In this document: positions 31,221 to 40,800 of the stretch, piece by piece
Numbering within the stretch: the stretch's first letter is position 1
Layout: every line of letters starts with the position of its first letter
Source of the DNA: an uncultured bacterium
GTDB lineage: Bacteria > Cyanobacteriota > Vampirovibrionia > Gastranaerophilales > Gastranaerophilaceae
NCBI GenBank assembly: GCA_949300515.1
Contig: CASGEP010000010.1
Span: forward strand, 1 to 50,537
DNA: 50,537 nt
Direction of reading: 5' to 3'
The notes under the pieces: model-generated
Seen by the model: the letters and a program-made list of their open reading frames with translations, nothing else
Told to the model about the DNA's origin: nothing
The model's database searches: none
Position numbers and translations under genes: made by a program

Positions 31221-32330
31221 TTAAATTACAAATTTTCCGTTTTCGTATATTAGTTTGTCGTCAAGGAAAATTTTTGAATTTTCTTTCATATTTTTTATAA
31301 TATCCCAGTGCAAACCGGATTCGTTTTTGCCGCCTGTTTCAGGATAACTTGCACCAAGAGCCATATGAATTGAGCCGCCGATTTTTTCATCAAACAAAAT
31401 ATTTCCGGTTACATCTTTTACTCTGTCATTTGTACCTATTGCAATTTCGCCTACAAAGCGGCTGCCTGCATCCATATCAAGCATAGAGATAAGGAACTCC
31501 TCACCCTTTTGTGCTTTTGCGTCAACTACCTTACCGCCTTCAAGTTTAAGCCAAATCTTGTGGGACTCGTTACCGCGGTAAATTGCCGGAAAATCAAAAT
31601 AAATTTCGCCCTGCGCACTGTTTTCAACGGGAGATGTGAAAATTTCGCCGTCGGGGAAGTTATTAAGACCCGAGCAGCTTACCCATTTTCTGCCCTCAAC
31701 GCTAAATGTGATATCCGTTTTCTCGCCTGTAATATGGAGCTTTTTGCCCCCGTTCATAAGATTTACAAGTCTGTCTTGTTCGCGCCCGATTTCCTGCCAT
31801 TTTTCAATCGGGTTATCTAAATCAAGATAGCAGGAATTTATAATAAAATCCGTGTAATCATCAAGCGACATTTTTGCTTCCTGCGCAAGCGCCTGAGTCG
31901 GATAGTCCGCAATTACCCAGTTTAGCTTGCCTTCAGCCGCGCGATTTAACATAAGTGTAGATAATTCACGCGTTGCAGCCGAACGTTTTGCCATTTTTTT
32001 GGAGTCAGCCTTTGCCATGCTCTTAACGTTAAAAGGTGCACCGATTGAGATATATTTGTCAACTTTTTCGTATTCAAGCTTGGTTATGGGGTCGACAAAA
32101 GCAAGCTGTTCGTCATTTGCGTATTTAATAAAATCTACCGCAAGCCCGTCAAGAGAACATCTTACAATCGGGTGAGCGCCGCATTGCAGAACACGTTTGT
32201 ATATTTCTTTTATAAGAGGCTGACACTGGTAGCTTTCTGCTCTGATTAGCACCAAATCGCCCTTTTGAACTTTTGTTGAATAATCTACAAGGATTTGTGC
32301 ATATTTTTCAAGAACACTTTTATTATTCAT
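31221..32330 (-). CDS. M29-family (thermophilic type) aminopeptidase
   Basis: The 369-residue protein matches M29 metallo-aminopeptidases (AmpS, PepS): YAQILVDYSTKVQKGDLVLI at the N-terminus, FPDGEIFTSPVENSAQGEIY, SRFVGEIAIGTNDRVKDVTG, and the metal-ligand region GGSIHMALGASYPETGGKNE with HWD following. It removes N-terminal residues from peptides. The start is set at 32330, after GGAGGAGAACAGCG; the open frame continues 11 codons further into lpxA. It overlaps the lpxA end by 8 bp. Confidence 0.92.
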   Translation of the reverse strand: MNNKSVLEKYAQILVDYSTKVQKGDLVLIRAESYQCQPLIKEIYKRVLQCGAHPIVRCSLDGLAVDFIKYANDEQLAFVDPITKLEYEKVDKYISIGAPFNVKSMAKADSKKMAKRSAATRELSTLMLNRAAEGKLNWVIADYPTQALAQEAKMSLDDYTDFIINSCYLDLDNPIEKWQEIGREQDRLVNLMNGGKKLHITGEKTDITFSVEGRKWVSCSGLNNFPDGEIFTSPVENSAQGEIYFDFPAIYRGNESHKIWLKLEGGKVVDAKAQKGEEFLISMLDMDAGSRFVGEIAIGTNDRVKDVTGNILFDEKIGGSIHMALGASYPETGGKNESGLHWDIIKNMKENSKIFLDDKLIYENGKFVI

Positions 32331-33138
32331 CGCTGTTCTCCTCCATGTTTCTGTAATAAGCATCTTTAAAGCGCAGAGTAACCCCGCGTTTTGAAGTTTT
32401 TACAAACTCAACGAGTTTATTTACATATTCATTTTTATCAACCGTATCTTCAATTACTTCAAGCGCCTGTGTGGTATTATACTCGGGGCTTCTTAAAATC
32501 CTTATTGCCTTATGAATAGCATCACGCGATGCTTTATCTACTCCGCGCCTCCTTAAACCTATTGCGTTCAAACCTATAGGCAGTGCGGGAATGCCTTCCG
32601 CTTTGCAGTAGGGGATTATATCGAGTCTTGCGGCGGAGGCACCCGAGATTATTGCCATCTCGCCTATTCTTGTATTTTGATGAAATACGCTTAAGCCGCC
32701 GAGAAATGCGCCAAAGCCGACTTTTACATGTCCGCCTATGGTGGCGCCGTTTGCAAAAATAACTTCATCCCCCAGTTCGCAGTTGTGTGCAACATGAGAG
32801 TACGCCATAAGCAGACATTTGTTGCCGACTTTTGTCATGTTGCCTTCGCCCGAGGCGCGGTTTATTGTCGCAAATTCTCTTATCCAGCAGTTTTTGCCTA
32901 TTATGACCCCTGTTCTTTCGCCTTTGTAGCCCAAGTCCTGAGGTTCGCCGCCGATTGATGCCATAGGGGAGATTTTTGTACCTTCGCCTATTGTTGCATA
33001 TTCAATGTTTGCGCCGGCGCCGATTTTAACCCCTGCCTCTATAATAACGCCCTCGCCTATTACCGCGTTAGGACCTATTTCAACATCAGGAGCGATTTGA
33101 GCAGTATCACAAATAACTGCACTTTTATGAATAGTCAT
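32323..33138 (-). CDS. lpxA: UDP-N-acetylglucosamine acyltransferase
   Basis: The 271-residue protein is a left-handed beta-helix enzyme with the LpxA pattern: SAVICDTAQIAPDVEIGPNA, ASIGGEPQDLGYKGERTGVI, REFATINRAS and the catalytic histidine in LLMAYSHVAHNCELGD. The C-terminal helical region starts IGLNAIGLRRRGVDKASRDA. It attaches a 3-hydroxyacyl chain to UDP-GlcNAc, the first step of lipid A synthesis. It is the last of the lpxD-lpxC-fabZ-lpxA group, 13 bp after fabZ. Confidence 0.96.
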   Translation of the reverse strand: MTIHKSAVICDTAQIAPDVEIGPNAVIGEGVIIEAGVKIGAGANIEYATIGEGTKISPMASIGGEPQDLGYKGERTGVIIGKNCWIREFATINRASGEGNMTKVGNKCLLMAYSHVAHNCELGDEVIFANGATIGGHVKVGFGAFLGGLSVFHQNTRIGEMAIISGASAARLDIIPYCKAEGIPALPIGLNAIGLRRRGVDKASRDAIHKAIRILRSPEYNTTQALEVIEDTVDKNEYVNKLVEFVKTSKRGVTLRFKDAYYRNMEENSDE

Positions 33139-33151
33139 TTTTTCACACTTT

Positions 33152-33601
33152 CTATTTTAATGCTATTGTAATTTCGGCTTCTACACAGAGTTTTCCGTCA
33201 ACATACGCGCGCGCGTCGCACTTTGCGATGGGACCTTTGATTTTTGTCATGTATGTTTCCATCTCGAGTTTGTCCCCGGGACGCACAATGTTTTTAAATC
33301 TCACTTTATCGACCGCGGCAAAAAGTGCAAGTTTGCCTTTGTATTGATCGAGCGATAAAAGAATGGGGGCAGCTGTCTGCGCCATGGCTTCAATCTGCAA
33401 AACTCCGGGCATTACGGGGTTTCCGGGGAAATGCCCGTTAAAGAACATTTCATTTGCAGTTAAATTTTTATAACCTTTTGAATATTTCCCCGGAACATAC
33501 TCCGTTATTCTGTCTACAAGCAGAAAAGGGTATCTGTGGGGAATCATATCCATAATCTCGGTTACATCCATAGATAATGGCTTGTCTGTAGTTGTATCCA
33601 T
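33152..33601 (-). CDS. fabZ: 3-hydroxyacyl-ACP dehydratase
   Basis: The 149-residue hot-dog-fold protein has the FabZ signature: IMDMIPHRYPFLLVDRITEY, then FFNGHFPGNPVMPGVLQIEA with catalytic His and Glu, then DKVRFKNIVRPGDKLEMETY. It dehydrates 3-hydroxyacyl-ACP in fatty-acid elongation, competing with LpxA for the same intermediates, hence its usual place in lpx operons. AAAGGAGATAAG precedes the ATG. Confidence 0.97.
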   Translation of the reverse strand: MDTTTDKPLSMDVTEIMDMIPHRYPFLLVDRITEYVPGKYSKGYKNLTANEMFFNGHFPGNPVMPGVLQIEAMAQTAAPILLSLDQYKGKLALFAAVDKVRFKNIVRPGDKLEMETYMTKIKGPIAKCDARAYVDGKLCVEAEITIALK

Positions 33602-33619
33602 CTTATCTCCTTTATAAAA

Positions 33620-34465
33620 TTACAAACTTTGTTCGCACAAACTTTTTTCGATATTTTTTGCAAATTGAATATGCAGAGCATGCCCCGCTTCTTTTGCGAA
33701 AATATTGGCATTAAGCATAAGAGGATTAACGCCTGTTAAATACAAATCGCCTATTATATCGAGAATTTTGTGCTTAGCGGGTTCAAATTCGCTCCTCAAT
33801 TGAGTCGTATAGGTGCCGTCATCTTTCATGCCGACCGTATTTTCAATGGTCACACCTTTTGAAATTCCCATTTTTTGGAATGTTTCAAGGTCTTTCAAGT
33901 AGCCGAAAGTGCGCGCTTCGACTATTTCATTCAGGTTTGTATCCTGATTTAAGTTTACCCAGCGGTTTTTCAGGTCGGGATGGTCATAGTTTACGGCGTA
34001 TGTTATTGTTGTTTTGTTCGGGTTTGGCATAAGTACAATCATAGAGTTGTTGTATGAAAAAACAAAATGGTTGTTTACGGGCTTAACAGGGGCGGAGTCA
34101 CCCTGAAAACCTGCTTCGTTGAATAAATCAACCCAGACTTTTGCGCTGCCGTCCATAATGGGGACTTCATAGCCCTGAGATTTAAAATGTACATCAAGGT
34201 TATCAATTCCGCAGACAGCACATGCCGCCATAAAGTGCTCAATAAGCGCAATTTTAGCATCCGCGCCGTCCTGTACATTTGCAAGCACTACAAAATGCTC
34301 GCATGAAACGACATTTGAAGTTTTTGCTTCAATCATTTTATCGTTTATAAAAAAGCGAATGCCTTGTTTTTCGTTTGATGTGTTGGGGCAAATCTCAAGC
34401 TGTGCTTCAAGATTTGTCATAAGTCCCCTGCCGTTTGCAGTTATTTTAGATTTTACCGTCTTCAT
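33620..34465 (-). CDS. lpxC: UDP-3-O-acyl-N-acetylglucosamine deacetylase
   Basis: The 281-residue protein carries LpxC landmarks: [20 protein letters not shown] (zinc histidine and neighbouring catalytic residue), [35 protein letters not shown], and [18 protein letters not shown] with zinc His and Asp, then the final [13 protein letters not shown] histidine. It performs the committed step of lipid A synthesis and needs zinc. It overlaps lpxD by 20 bp. Not fused to fabZ, as it is in some other phyla. Confidence 0.95.
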   Translation of the reverse strand: MKTVKSKITANGRGLMTNLEAQLEICPNTSNEKQGIRFFINDKMIEAKTSNVVSCEHFVVLANVQDGADAKIALIEHFMAACAVCGIDNLDVHFKSQGYEVPIMDGSAKVWVDLFNEAGFQGDSAPVKPVNNHFVFSYNNSMIVLMPNPNKTTITYAVNYDHPDLKNRWVNLNQDTNLNEIVEARTFGYLKDLETFQKMGISKGVTIENTVGMKDDGTYTTQLRSEFEPAKHKILDIIGDLYLTGVNPLMLNANIFAKEAGHALHIQFAKNIEKSLCEQSL

Positions 34466-35570
34466 TTAAAAATTTCTCATAGTCTTCTAATAAGTGTTGA
34501 TATTTTTTGTATTTTTGAACCATAACTTCCGCTTCGTTCAAATATTTCATGCGTTTTAAGAAGTCTTTTCTCGGAACCGCGGGAGCGCCCATAAGGACGG
34601 TTTTTGCGGGGTGAGATTTAGTAACGCCCGATTTTGCAAGGATAATGCAGTCGTCGCCGATTGAGATGTGGTCTGCAAGACCGGATTGTCCTGCTATTAC
34701 TACTCTGTCGCCGATTTCGCAGGAGCCCGCTATACCTACCTGTGATACTATCATGCAGGCTCTGCCGATTTTGCAGTTGTGACCTATCATTACAAGGTTA
34801 TCGATTTTTGTTTGATCGCCTATTGTTGTGTTTTCAATGGTGCCTCTGTCAATTGTGGCATTTGCGCCGATTTCAACATCGTTGCCTATTACGACCGAGC
34901 CTAAAGAAGGAATTTTAAATACTTTCTGGTTTTCTTTTCCGCCTTTTACTTCACCCTCTTTTCTTGCACTCTCAACGTTGTCGGGGGTTTCGGTTACAAA
35001 GCTGAACCCGTCCGCACCAAGGCTTGCGCCGTGGTGGATTATACATCTGTTGCCGATTTGCACCCTGTCGCCGATGTTAACACCGGGGTGGAAAAGGCAG
35101 TCTGTACCGATTTTAGCAAATTTGCCCACATATACGTTAGGTAAAAGTGCGCAATTATCTCCGATTTCAGCCCCGCGCGAAACAACAACATTCGGACCTA
35201 TCGAAACATTTTTGCCAAGTTTTGCTTCGGGGTGGATAACAGCGCTCGGGTGGATGCCTGCGGGGGTATCCGGACCTTCGTAGAATAAATTTAAAAGCTT
35301 CATCATAGCAAGTCTGGGGCGTTCAACTTCAATTGTCGTAATATTTTCAAGACTTACGCCCAGGGGAACAAGTGCCGCTTTTGCCTTTGTGTGTGCAAGA
35401 TTTGCAATTTCATCTTCGCTAAAAGCGAGCGCAAGTGTTGTTTCGTCGGCGAGCAGCGGCGGTGCGACCTTGTCTATGGTGCCATCCTGAGCGACTACCA
35501 AAATGCCGCCTAAAATGTCAGAAATTTCCTTTTGCGTAAAACTTTTTTTGCTCACCGTTTTGCTCCTCAC
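34446..35570 (-). CDS. lpxD: UDP-3-O-acylglucosamine N-acyltransferase
   Basis: The 374-residue protein has the LpxD uridine-binding N-terminal domain (to about residue 105) and left-handed beta-helix repeats ([20 protein letters not shown] onward). It has the acyl-transfer region [27 protein letters not shown] and the catalytic histidine in [14 protein letters not shown] ~25-residue Lys/Glu-rich insert (about 200-222, around [17 protein letters not shown]) makes it longer than the E. coli enzyme. First gene of the lpx group. Confidence 0.96.
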   Translation of the reverse strand: MRSKTVSKKSFTQKEISDILGGILVVAQDGTIDKVAPPLLADETTLALAFSEDEIANLAHTKAKAALVPLGVSLENITTIEVERPRLAMMKLLNLFYEGPDTPAGIHPSAVIHPEAKLGKNVSIGPNVVVSRGAEIGDNCALLPNVYVGKFAKIGTDCLFHPGVNIGDRVQIGNRCIIHHGASLGADGFSFVTETPDNVESARKEGEVKGGKENQKVFKIPSLGSVVIGNDVEIGANATIDRGTIENTTIGDQTKIDNLVMIGHNCKIGRACMIVSQVGIAGSCEIGDRVVIAGQSGLADHISIGDDCIILAKSGVTKSHPAKTVLMGAPAVPRKDFLKRMKYLNEAEVMVQKYKKYQHLLEDYEKFLNEDGKI

Positions 35571-35602
35571 AATGCTATCAGAATATGTCTATTTTAGTAC
35601 AA

Positions 35603-36067
35603 TTATTTTATTTTGTCGATTAGTTTTGTTGTGGATTTGCCCTCGACAAGTTCAATAAACTCTACCCAGCCGTTATTTTTGAGCACTACATCAGCCTCGG
35701 GAAGCGTTTGCAGGGTGTAGTCCGCCCCTTTTGTGTAGATGTTGGGCTTAATTATTCCAAGTAAATCTTTGGGCGAATCTTCGTCAAAAAGAATAACGTA
35801 ATCCACACACTCAAGCGCGCAAAGTACTTCCGCCCTGTCGTTTTCGTTGTTAATCGGGCGCCCTTCGCCCTTAATCGAGCGTACGGATTTGTCGGAGTTA
35901 AGACCCACTATTAAAACATCGCCGAATGTTTTGCTCTTTTTTAAATATCTGACATGCCCGACATGTAAAATGTCAAAACAGCCGTTTGTGGCGACAATCA
36001 TTTTCTTTTTCGCTCTTAAAACCTTTAAAAGCTCCTCCAGTTTGTCTTTTTGGATTATTTTTCCCAT
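35603..36067 (-). CDS. rfaE2: ADP-heptose synthase, nucleotidyltransferase domain (RfaE2-type)
   Basis: The 154-residue protein is a stand-alone nucleotidyltransferase with the HxGH motif (VATNGCFDILHVGHVRYLKK), VGLNSDKSVRSIKGEGRPIN and the family ending KGADYTLQTLPEADVVLK. It adds AMP (or another nucleotide) to heptose-1-phosphate for LPS inner core. In many bacteria it is fused to a kinase as HldE; here it is separate and no kinase is nearby. ATG follows AAAAAGGTGAAAC. Confidence 0.92.
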   Translation of the reverse strand: MGKIIQKDKLEELLKVLRAKKKMIVATNGCFDILHVGHVRYLKKSKTFGDVLIVGLNSDKSVRSIKGEGRPINNENDRAEVLCALECVDYVILFDEDSPKDLLGIIKPNIYTKGADYTLQTLPEADVVLKNNGWVEFIELVEGKSTTKLIDKIK

Positions 36068-36089
36068 GTTTCACCTTTTTTAGATATTA

Positions 36090-36128
36090 ATACAGCCGTC
36101 AATAACTTTTTGTTGTCGACGGCTGTAT
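36090..36128 (-). terminator. Hairpin between the parvulin gene and rfaE2
   Basis: Perfect 11-bp stem ATACAGCCGTC (36090-36100) / GACGGCTGTAT (36118-36128), 17-nt loop, 17 bp after the parvulin stop. It lacks a long T-tract, so it may attenuate or stabilise mRNA rather than fully terminate. Confidence 0.55.
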
Positions 36129-36144
36129 GTTTTAAGTTATTTGT

Positions 36145-37260
36145 TTATTTATTTTCCTGAGTATTTTGAGTTTGATTTTCCGCGGGTTGTTTGAGCTTGT
36201 CCTGAATGTTTTTAGGGTCATACTCGGGGTCGTTGTATTCAATTTTAGCACTTGCCTTGAGTCCTGTAAACAGTGCCTGCATTGCACTCATTTTTTTGTT
36301 TTGTTCAAGCATGGCTTTGATGTCGTTTTGCACTTGTTCCAATGGTGCAAGCCCTGCAGCTGCTCTGTCGACTACCAGAATAATGTGGTTGCCGTAGGGT
36401 GTTACGACGATTTCCGATATTGTGCCGGGTTTTTGAGAGAAAGCGGCATCCGCAAATTCTTTAACCATGGCTTCTTTTGGGAAATAGCCCAAATCTCCGC
36501 CTTTTTGGGCGCTGCCTTTGTCATCGGAGTATTTTTTGGCAAGTGCGGCAAATTCTTTTGGATTTTTAAGCGCCTGTTCTCTTACATCGCGTGCTAATGC
36601 CATTTTTTTATCGAGTTCTTCTTTTATTTTTTTGTCAATGTCAGCCGCGCTCAGCTTTCCGTCTTTATCGGCATCAATTATTGTTTTTCTTATAGATTCG
36701 GGGTTTGCCTGAATTAAGATATGAGAAGCGCGGACTCTTTGCGGGAAGTTAAAATGAGCTTTGTTTTTGTTGTAGTAGTCTTTTACTTCGTTTTCGCTTA
36801 CTTTAACATTTGCAACCGCTTCTACGAGTTTGTCCACTTTTATAACGTTTGCAAGGTCTTCTTTAACTTTTGATTCGGCTACGCCGTTTTGTTTCAATAA
36901 TTCCTGATATCTTTCTTTTGAGCCTATCTGGTTAATTAACTCTTGTTTTTTGGCTTCTATTTCTTCGTTTGTTGCTTCAATATTGCGTTTTGCAAACTCC
37001 TGTTCAAGCAATGTTTTTGTAATCAGGTCTTGAACAATTCTGTCCCTTGTCATAAGCATCATGGGGCTGTCTTCTTTTTTTTGTTCCTCGGGTGCTGCTT
37101 TGTATTGCGGATTTTTCTTTATTAAATCCATAATTTCGTTGTACTGACCTTTTGTAATCGCTTCGCCGTTAACGGTTACTATTGCTTTGTTGTTCACCGT
37201 GCAGCCCGAAAAGAGCAGTAGTGAAAACATTGCGCTCAGAAATACTTTTGTAAACTTCAT
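36145..37260 (-). CDS. Peptidyl-prolyl cis-trans isomerase lipoprotein (SurA/PrsA-like)
   Basis: The 371-residue protein has a lipoprotein signal (MKFTKVFLSAMFSLLLFSGC, Cys20 lipidated) and a SurA-N-like helical domain. A parvulin domain follows (RASHILIQAN ... FAALAKKYSDDKGSAQKGGD, LGYFPKEAMV ... VTPYGNHIILVVD). An insert of about 40 charged residues sits inside the parvulin domain. The Gln/Asn-rich C-terminus is disordered. It is likely a membrane-anchored chaperone for folding of exported or outer-membrane proteins. Confidence 0.92.
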   Translation of the reverse strand: MKFTKVFLSAMFSLLLFSGCTVNNKAIVTVNGEAITKGQYNEIMDLIKKNPQYKAAPEEQKKEDSPMMLMTRDRIVQDLITKTLLEQEFAKRNIEATNEEIEAKKQELINQIGSKERYQELLKQNGVAESKVKEDLANVIKVDKLVEAVANVKVSENEVKDYYNKNKAHFNFPQRVRASHILIQANPESIRKTIIDADKDGKLSAADIDKKIKEELDKKMALARDVREQALKNPKEFAALAKKYSDDKGSAQKGGDLGYFPKEAMVKEFADAAFSQKPGTISEIVVTPYGNHIILVVDRAAAGLAPLEQVQNDIKAMLEQNKKMSAMQALFTGLKASAKIEYNDPEYDPKNIQDKLKQPAENQTQNTQENK

Positions 37261-37278
37261 AGATTTTACTCCTTTATA

Positions 37279-40200
37279 TTAGTTTTGAATTTTGAATTCC
37301 GATATTATTTTAGATATATAATAAAACAAATCTGTTAATATGTTAAATATTTCATCAAAGTTAAGATTATTTTTATTCATCAGTAGTATGCCTTTTGTGT
37401 CTGCGGCTGACTTTGGCGGGTTTGTGAATTTGAAATATTTCGTTATGGAAAAATCAATTTTTCTTCTCAAATACATCCACTCCCTTTCGCTAAAAGGTGT
37501 ATAAATTCTTATATTGTCATGGGTTTCCCGTATCATTGAAATGTTATTCTGCTGTGCAATGAGTCTGAGCCTTATGAGTTTTATGAGATTTTCAACACTC
37601 TGCGGGAGTTTTGAAAATCTGTCTTTAAAACCCAATACAACATTATCAAGCTCCGCGGTGTTTTTAACATCGCTCAATCGTTTATATTCAAGCATTTTTT
37701 GTTCATATCCGCCCACCCATTCATCGGGTATAAATGCCGTTATATTAATGTCGACAACAGTGTTTTGCGGTTTTTTGATTTTTTCTTTTGCATAAGGGTC
37801 TTTTGATTGGTTTGCTTTAAGTTCGTTTACGCACTCTTCAAGAAGGTTACAATAGGTGTCAAAACCGACATTTATCATATGTCCGTGCTGTTTTGAGCCT
37901 AAAATATTTCCCACGCCGCGGATTTCAATATCCCTCAGTGCTATGTGATAACCGCTGCCAAGACTTTCAAAATCTTTTATGGCATTCAGGCGCTTGTATG
38001 CATCAGGGGTGAGTTCTTTTGATTTTTTGTAAAAACAGTAGCAATACGCCTGCCTGTCGGAGCGCCCGACCCGCCCTCTGAGCTGATACAGCTGGGCAAG
38101 ACCGAAACGGTCGCAGTCATGGATTATAATCGTATTGGCATTTGAAATATCAAGCCCTGATTCTATAATTGTTGTGCACAGCAGAAGGTCGTATTCTTTA
38201 TTTGCAAATTCATACATTATTTTTTCAAGCTCGCCGTCTTTCATCTGTCCGTGTGCCACGGCTATCCTTACGTTGGGTAAAATTGAGGTCAGATAATCTC
38301 TGAATTGATAAATTGTTTCGACACGGTTATAGAGGTAGAAAACCTGCCCGTCGCGCTGTATCTCGTGGTTTACGGCATTTTTTAAATACGCTTCGCTAAA
38401 TTCGCCCACGTAAGTTTTAACACTCAGACGGTTTTTAGGCGGGGTGTTTATGACGGATAAATCTTTTATGCCGGAGAGTGCCATATTGAGCGTACGGGGG
38501 ATGGGAGTAGCCGACATTGCAAGTATGTCAATGTTTTCGCGGAATTTTTTAAGTTTTTCTTTATGTCTTACCCCGAATTTGTGCTCCTCGTCAATTACCA
38601 GAAGTCCGAGATTTTTAAATTGAATATCGTCGCCAAGAAGCCTGTGCGTGCCGATTACGACATCAACCGTGCCTTCGTTTATTTCTTTTACAATCTGTTT
38701 TTGTTCTTTTGCGCTTTTAAATCGTGAGAGCAGCTCAACCCGGACACTAAAGGGTTTAAACCTTTCATAAATTGTCTGGTAGTGCTGGAGCGTAAGTATT
38801 GTGGTCGGGGCAATGAGTGCCGTTTGTTTGCCCGACATAACAGCTTTAAACATCGCCCTTATGGCGATTTCCGTTTTACCGAAACCGACATCGGCGCAAA
38901 TCAGCCTGTCCATCGGGCGCGCGGCTTCCATATCCGCTTTTGTGTCTATTATTGCCTTCATTTGATCGGGTGTTTCGGTGTATTCAAAGGCATCCTCCAT
39001 TTCAAACTGCCATGTTGTATCGGGGTCAAAGGCAATTCCCTGTGACATTTGTCTTTTTGCATAGAGTTCAAGTAAATCCTGCGCTATGAGTTCAACTTCC
39101 GCCTTTGCTTTTGATTTTGTCGCTTCCCATGCGCTTCCGCCCATTTTGGAGAGTTTGGGCTTTATTGAGCCTGAACCTCTGTAGCGGTAGAGAAGATTTA
39201 TTTGCTCCGCCGGCATAAAAAGTTTATCGTTATTTGCAAATTCAATTTCAAGATAGTCTTTTTTTGCGCCGTCAATCTCTTGTTTTGTAAGCCCTTTGTA
39301 TATGCCCACCCCGTGGATTGAGTGCACTACGTATTCGCCTTCTTTTATATCGTTTATCGAGTCTATGTAGTCCTGAGATTGTTTGTTTTTAAAATATTTT
39401 CTTACGGTGACGTCTTTTGAGCGCTTGTTAAAAAGTTCTTTGTCGGATAAAAATATATATCTTCCCTTGGGAATTTCAAAATTGTCGTCAAAATCGATAA
39501 TTCCTCCGCCAAAGCTGAGAGAGGGCTTAATTAAAACGTTGTCTGAAAATATTTCCTGCTCGTTCAGCACTTCTTTTATTCGTTTGGGGTAGTCGGTGCA
39601 GATGAATATTTTACAGTTGTTTTTCAGATTGTTTTTTATATATATGCCTATTTCTTCCATATCGGAAGAAAAAATCGGCGCAAGCGAGGTTTCAAACTCA
39701 ATCAGTTTGTCGTAATCATCGTCTAAAAAGTTGTCAAATCCGATTGTTTTAAATTTTTTAATATCGCGGATAAATTCGTCGTATCTTGTGTGATTAAGCT
39801 CTAATAAAGGCAATTTGAGGTTTGAAGATAATTCTTTTTGATACTGTTCGCAAAAGTCTTTATCAAGATTTTCAAATTTTGCAAATATTTGAGATGACTC
39901 GTCAAGAATTACGACATAATCCTTAAAATATTCAAGAGGGCTGCACAGGGAGTTTGTTAAATAGCTCTGATAATATTCAATGCCGTCAAAATAGCCGCTT
40001 TCATTTATTTTCTCGCAAATTTGATTGTAAATATCCTGCGCGAGTTCGTTGTTTGTACCCTTTGCCTGTTTTAGAAGTTTTTGCTTGAAATCTCCAGTAG
40101 TGTTTTCATCGGGCAAAAATTTATAGAGAGGGTAAATTGTTATCTCTTGTGCTTTTTCAAAGCTGCGCTGGGTTTTCGGGTCAAAATATCTTATATCCTC

Positions 40201-40773
40201 AACAGTGTCGCCAAAAAACTCTATTCTCACGGGATTTTTATCAAGGGTGTAGATGTCTAAAATATCGCCCCTTACACTGAATTCCGAAGTGTCAACAACA
40301 CTTGTGGTACGTTTATAGCCGAGTTTCGAGAGGGATTTTATAAGTTTTTGATAGTCAACATCCTCGTTTACCCTTATTTTGACAGAGTTTTTTTCATAAA
40401 AATTTCTTGACGCAAATTTTTCAAAAAGCGAGCGGATAGGCGCCAAAACAACATCATAAGAGCCTAAAAGAACGTTTATTTGCTCCTGACAAATATAGTA
40501 ATTTTTCTCCACATCATCGTAAAAATTTATCTCCTGAGAGGGAAAAATTTTAGCTTCAATCTCGCAAAAATTTTCCAAATCCTTTTGAAATTTCAGCGCT
40601 TCCTGTTCGCTCGGGGTGATGTAGAGTATTTTTTTATTTTGTTTAAGGATTGCTTTAAAAATAAGAAGCCTTAGGGGGTTATTAAGCGCGCTTAAAGAGA
40701 GTTTTGAAACGCCGTTGAGCGCTAAAAAACGATTCAGTGCGGGAATTTGTATATTTGTTAAATCGTTAGACAT
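37279..40773 (-). CDS. mfd: Transcription-repair coupling factor
   Basis: The 1164-residue protein shows all Mfd parts in order: a UvrB-like N-terminus, the RNA-polymerase-interacting CarD-like domain (IKEGEYVVHSIHGVGIYKGL, ~485), and helicase motifs (Walker A LICADVGFGKTEIAIRAM, Walker B VIDEEHKFGVRHKEK, ATPIPRTLNMALSGIKDLSV, LYQLRGRVGRSDRQAYCYC). The TRCF C-terminal domain follows. It removes stalled RNA polymerase and recruits the UvrA repair complex. Full length. 18 bp upstream of the parvulin gene, so probably co-transcribed. Confidence 0.97.
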   Translation of the reverse strand: MSNDLTNIQIPALNRFLALNGVSKLSLSALNNPLRLLIFKAILKQNKKILYITPSEQEALKFQKDLENFCEIEAKIFPSQEINFYDDVEKNYYICQEQINVLLGSYDVVLAPIRSLFEKFASRNFYEKNSVKIRVNEDVDYQKLIKSLSKLGYKRTTSVVDTSEFSVRGDILDIYTLDKNPVRIEFFGDTVEDIRYFDPKTQRSFEKAQEITIYPLYKFLPDENTTGDFKQKLLKQAKGTNNELAQDIYNQICEKINESGYFDGIEYYQSYLTNSLCSPLEYFKDYVVILDESSQIFAKFENLDKDFCEQYQKELSSNLKLPLLELNHTRYDEFIRDIKKFKTIGFDNFLDDDYDKLIEFETSLAPIFSSDMEEIGIYIKNNLKNNCKIFICTDYPKRIKEVLNEQEIFSDNVLIKPSLSFGGGIIDFDDNFEIPKGRYIFLSDKELFNKRSKDVTVRKYFKNKQSQDYIDSINDIKEGEYVVHSIHGVGIYKGLTKQEIDGAKKDYLEIEFANNDKLFMPAEQINLLYRYRGSGSIKPKLSKMGGSAWEATKSKAKAEVELIAQDLLELYAKRQMSQGIAFDPDTTWQFEMEDAFEYTETPDQMKAIIDTKADMEAARPMDRLICADVGFGKTEIAIRAMFKAVMSGKQTALIAPTTILTLQHYQTIYERFKPFSVRVELLSRFKSAKEQKQIVKEINEGTVDVVIGTHRLLGDDIQFKNLGLLVIDEEHKFGVRHKEKLKKFRENIDILAMSATPIPRTLNMALSGIKDLSVINTPPKNRLSVKTYVGEFSEAYLKNAVNHEIQRDGQVFYLYNRVETIYQFRDYLTSILPNVRIAVAHGQMKDGELEKIMYEFANKEYDLLLCTTIIESGLDISNANTIIIHDCDRFGLAQLYQLRGRVGRSDRQAYCYCFYKKSKELTPDAYKRLNAIKDFESLGSGYHIALRDIEIRGVGNILGSKQHGHMINVGFDTYCNLLEECVNELKANQSKDPYAKEKIKKPQNTVVDINITAFIPDEWVGGYEQKMLEYKRLSDVKNTAELDNVVLGFKDRFSKLPQSVENLIKLIRLRLIAQQNNISMIRETHDNIRIYTPFSEREWMYLRRKIDFSITKYFKFTNPPKSAADTKGILLMNKNNLNFDEIFNILTDLFYYISKIISEFKIQN

Positions 40774-40800
40774 AGATTAAGTATTGCACAAAAATTTTTA